A stretch of 64,000 nt of DNA from Mesaphorura yosii (Eukaryota > Arthropoda > Collembola > Poduromorpha > Tullbergiidae): assembly GCA_009869945.1 (NCBI GenBank), contig WIXG01000152.1, forward strand, positions 1-64,000. The letters are read 5' to 3'. A program made the translations under genes and the position numbers. Of the stretch, positions 62,229 to 64,000 are shown piece by piece (within the stretch, counting starts at the first letter, position 1; the number at the start of each line of letters is the position of its first letter). The notes under the pieces are model-generated. The model searched no databases and was not told where the DNA came from. It saw only the letters and a list, made by a program, of their open reading frames with translations.

Positions 62229-64000
62229 TTAATCGGAAGTGTCATCCTCACTGGAGTACTCGAGAACGCGTTTTCGACGTGGCTTTTCGACTCGCTCTGG
62301 TGATGGCGAGAACAGTCGTTTTCTTGACCTCAAATTCCTCCTAGCAGGTGCAGGAGGAGGACGCGGGTCAGTTGCTGGAGATTCTGAACTGCTGTCCAGT
62401 CGAGCTGCCTTTCGTTTCTTTTGTTTGCCCTGGTTCTGCATTTCCTGTTGAAGCTGGTCTTCCGCCTTCATCATTGCTTGAGTGAAGTTACCAACCTCAA
62501 CATACTCCACCTCATCGCCAGCAACGCAAAATGAGTCCTAGGTTAATTAAAGAGAACAAAATTTGAAATGGGAAACATTTTGAAAATCAATTCACTTACG
62601 TCTTCATAGTCCGCTTCAGTTTCGCCAATTAGTGTCATGCTCGGCCGTAGTTCAAGAGGACGCTCGATTCTGCAGATGTTCGTGGGTGTGCCCCGCGTAG
62701 ATTTTAGATAACGAATTTGTTGGCTGAAATGTGGAATTTAACGTGAATTTAATAAACCTAATTCAGTTTCAAAATGACCAGTATCAAGTTTATACCTCTC
62801 TGTGATGGGTTCGTTTGAGTCCTCTACAAATGAGTCTTCCTCCATTTCAGAGTTAGACGTTCCCTCAGTCTCTGAGGAAGTCTCATCCCCACTGACAGAC
62901 GCTTCATCCTCTACAAAAGGATTTACCTTTCTTGCTCTACGCTCCTTCCTTTGCTTTGTTCGGGTATCTACTCCTTTTGTGTGTCCAATGCCTTGATTCA
63001 CAGTTTCTGCACGGCTCGAAGACTTTGATGACCCTTGCCTCGCAAATGATAGAGACCCATAGGGTTTCTGCTCTGATTCAAAATGAACCTTAGATTTAGG
63101 GCGATCTACCGTTGTCCATCCACCGGTGGAAGTCGATGGCACATTTGTGTCACGCGCTCGATTCCTTGATAGCGCTTTCAAGTGATTTTCAGCTGAAAGT
63201 AGGTTTACAGCATTTCTTTGCGAGTTGATCAATTCGTCCAGATCATCGGTAACATCACACACTTGAATAGTTTTGGTTGAAATGTTGCTACCCATAGGCG
63301 GTGCCGTCCCCAAGGCCGCCGCTAGCGACACTGAGGGTAATTCGTCCGTCCACGGGTTCAGCAAATTGCGTTGTACTTTTTCCTGGAAGAAAATCTTGCT
63401 CTTTGCTTGGTTCTTGCTATCATCTTGTTTGCACGACTCTATGTCAGGTTTAGTGTTGCCTGGTGAAGCAAGGTTGCCCGGACTTGGAATGTATCGCCTG
63501 ACGAAACCGCGCATGGGTGTCGGCACCCTGAAAGCATCAATTTTGTTGTCAGTCACGGGTACGACAGCTGGTACGGATTTCCTTTCGGGAGTGGGTGGGA
63601 GTAATTCCAAAGAGTAGTCGGAGTCTACATCTGAGCTGTCTTGACTTTCTTCAGCATGAAACTGCATGTAATTATCTTTCTGACTTCTCAATGGTGTGCT
63701 GGCGCACAAGTTCTTGACAGAGGCTGGAGAGATGTCTGAAAAGTCTGAAACCACAGTTAATGGTGTATGAGGAAAAACTGGACTATCTTCCAGGTCATCA
63801 GTTCTTGGCCCATTGCCCCCCTCAGAAGTACGAAGGTCGCTTCTGATGAGTCTCTTAGAAGTTATTATCGGACTTGTCTCCTCAGCGAAAGTATTTATGC
63901 TAGCCCTCTCAGGAGTACGAAGATTTGCTTTAGTAAATCTCTGAGAGGTTATTATTGGACTGAGGTCGCGATCACCGGGACTCTGGTATGATTTGAAAAC
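62229..64000 (-). CDS. FANCM: FANCM-like protein, C-terminal part (continues beyond window)
   Basis: FANCM is a DEAH-box branch-point translocase that recruits the Fanconi anaemia core complex to stalled forks. Only the region after the helicase is in the window: exons 64000-62796 (open to the edge, 401 codons), 62723-62600 and 62537-62229, in matching phase. The assignment rests on the order of motifs shared with human FANCM: NPFVEDEASVSGDE (human FFDCEAELSEED), an acidic stretch, QQIRYLKSTRG (human RAIYMKSLRSP), YED/DSFCVAGDE (human LEDSFCVDEEE), then RKRVLEYSSEDDTSD (human SRIILPDDSSEEE). Most of the chain is charged, Ser-rich and probably unfolded, with basic clusters (RTKQRKERRARK, KKRKAARL) that fit nuclear import. 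It stops about 100 residues after DSFCV, so the ERCC4-like and helix-hairpin-helix domains of vertebrate FANCM are absent. Without the helicase part the name stays a strong inference. Confidence 0.72.
63790..63961 (-). repeat. 29-codon tandem repeat in the FANCM-like protein
   Basis: Two consecutive units of 87 bp begin SPIITSQRFTKANLRTPE (from 63961) and SPIITSKRLIRSDLRTSE (from 63874). Identity is clear in the first 18 residues and fades after that. Further copies may lie past the window edge. Such short Ser/Thr-Pro repeats in unfolded tails often carry repeated phosphorylation or docking sites, but no known motif is recognised. Confidence 0.7.

Overview
The window looks like nuclear DNA of an animal, most likely a pancrustacean arthropod. 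It is A+T-rich, genes are split by many short introns (about 60-150 bp) with GT-AG borders, and it carries a connectin-type adhesion gene and an ionotropic receptor (IR), a combination typical of arthropods. The presence of a FANCJ/BRIP1 helicase, which I recall as missing from Drosophila, argues against a fly. Genus and species cannot be read from the sequence.

Layout. (1) 1-13275: no gene that I can support. (2) 13276-18044 (+): a 19-exon BRIP1/FANCJ helicase, tail to tail with (3) 18365-21895 (-): an ionotropic receptor. (4) 25342-27720 (-): a two-exon connectin-like leucine-rich-repeat cell-surface protein, followed upstream by about 16 kb of gene-free DNA. (5) 44104-44693: a small internally deleted Tc1/mariner-type DNA transposon with a perfect 27-bp terminal inverted repeat and a remnant of transposase. 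(6) 49483-50464 (+): CDIPT, phosphatidylinositol synthase, complete in five exons. (7) 51692-61863 (+): three tandem SLC5-family solute symporter genes (called A, B and C here). (8) 62229-64000 (-): the C-terminal part of a gene best read as FANCM, convergent with symporter C and running off the right edge.

Functional themes. The two flanking genes belong to the Fanconi anaemia / replication-fork repair pathway (FANCJ helicase, FANCM translocase), but they are about 44 kb apart with unrelated genes between them, so the pairing may be chance. CDIPT serves inositol-lipid synthesis in the ER. The SLC5 trio arose by local duplication: A and C keep the family signature and the sodium-site serine/threonine pair, while B has replaced both and is probably a functionally divergent copy. 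The IR and connectin are surface proteins of sensory or neuromuscular cells.

Splice models were made by hand. In every complete multi-exon gene the exon lengths sum to a multiple of three and the phases match at each junction, which supports the models. One junction in the IR is unresolved and is flagged. No tRNA, rRNA or CRISPR array was recognised. No single previously undescribed system stands out; the best leads are SLC5 copy B, the microexons, the FANCJ motif II change and the FANCM tail.
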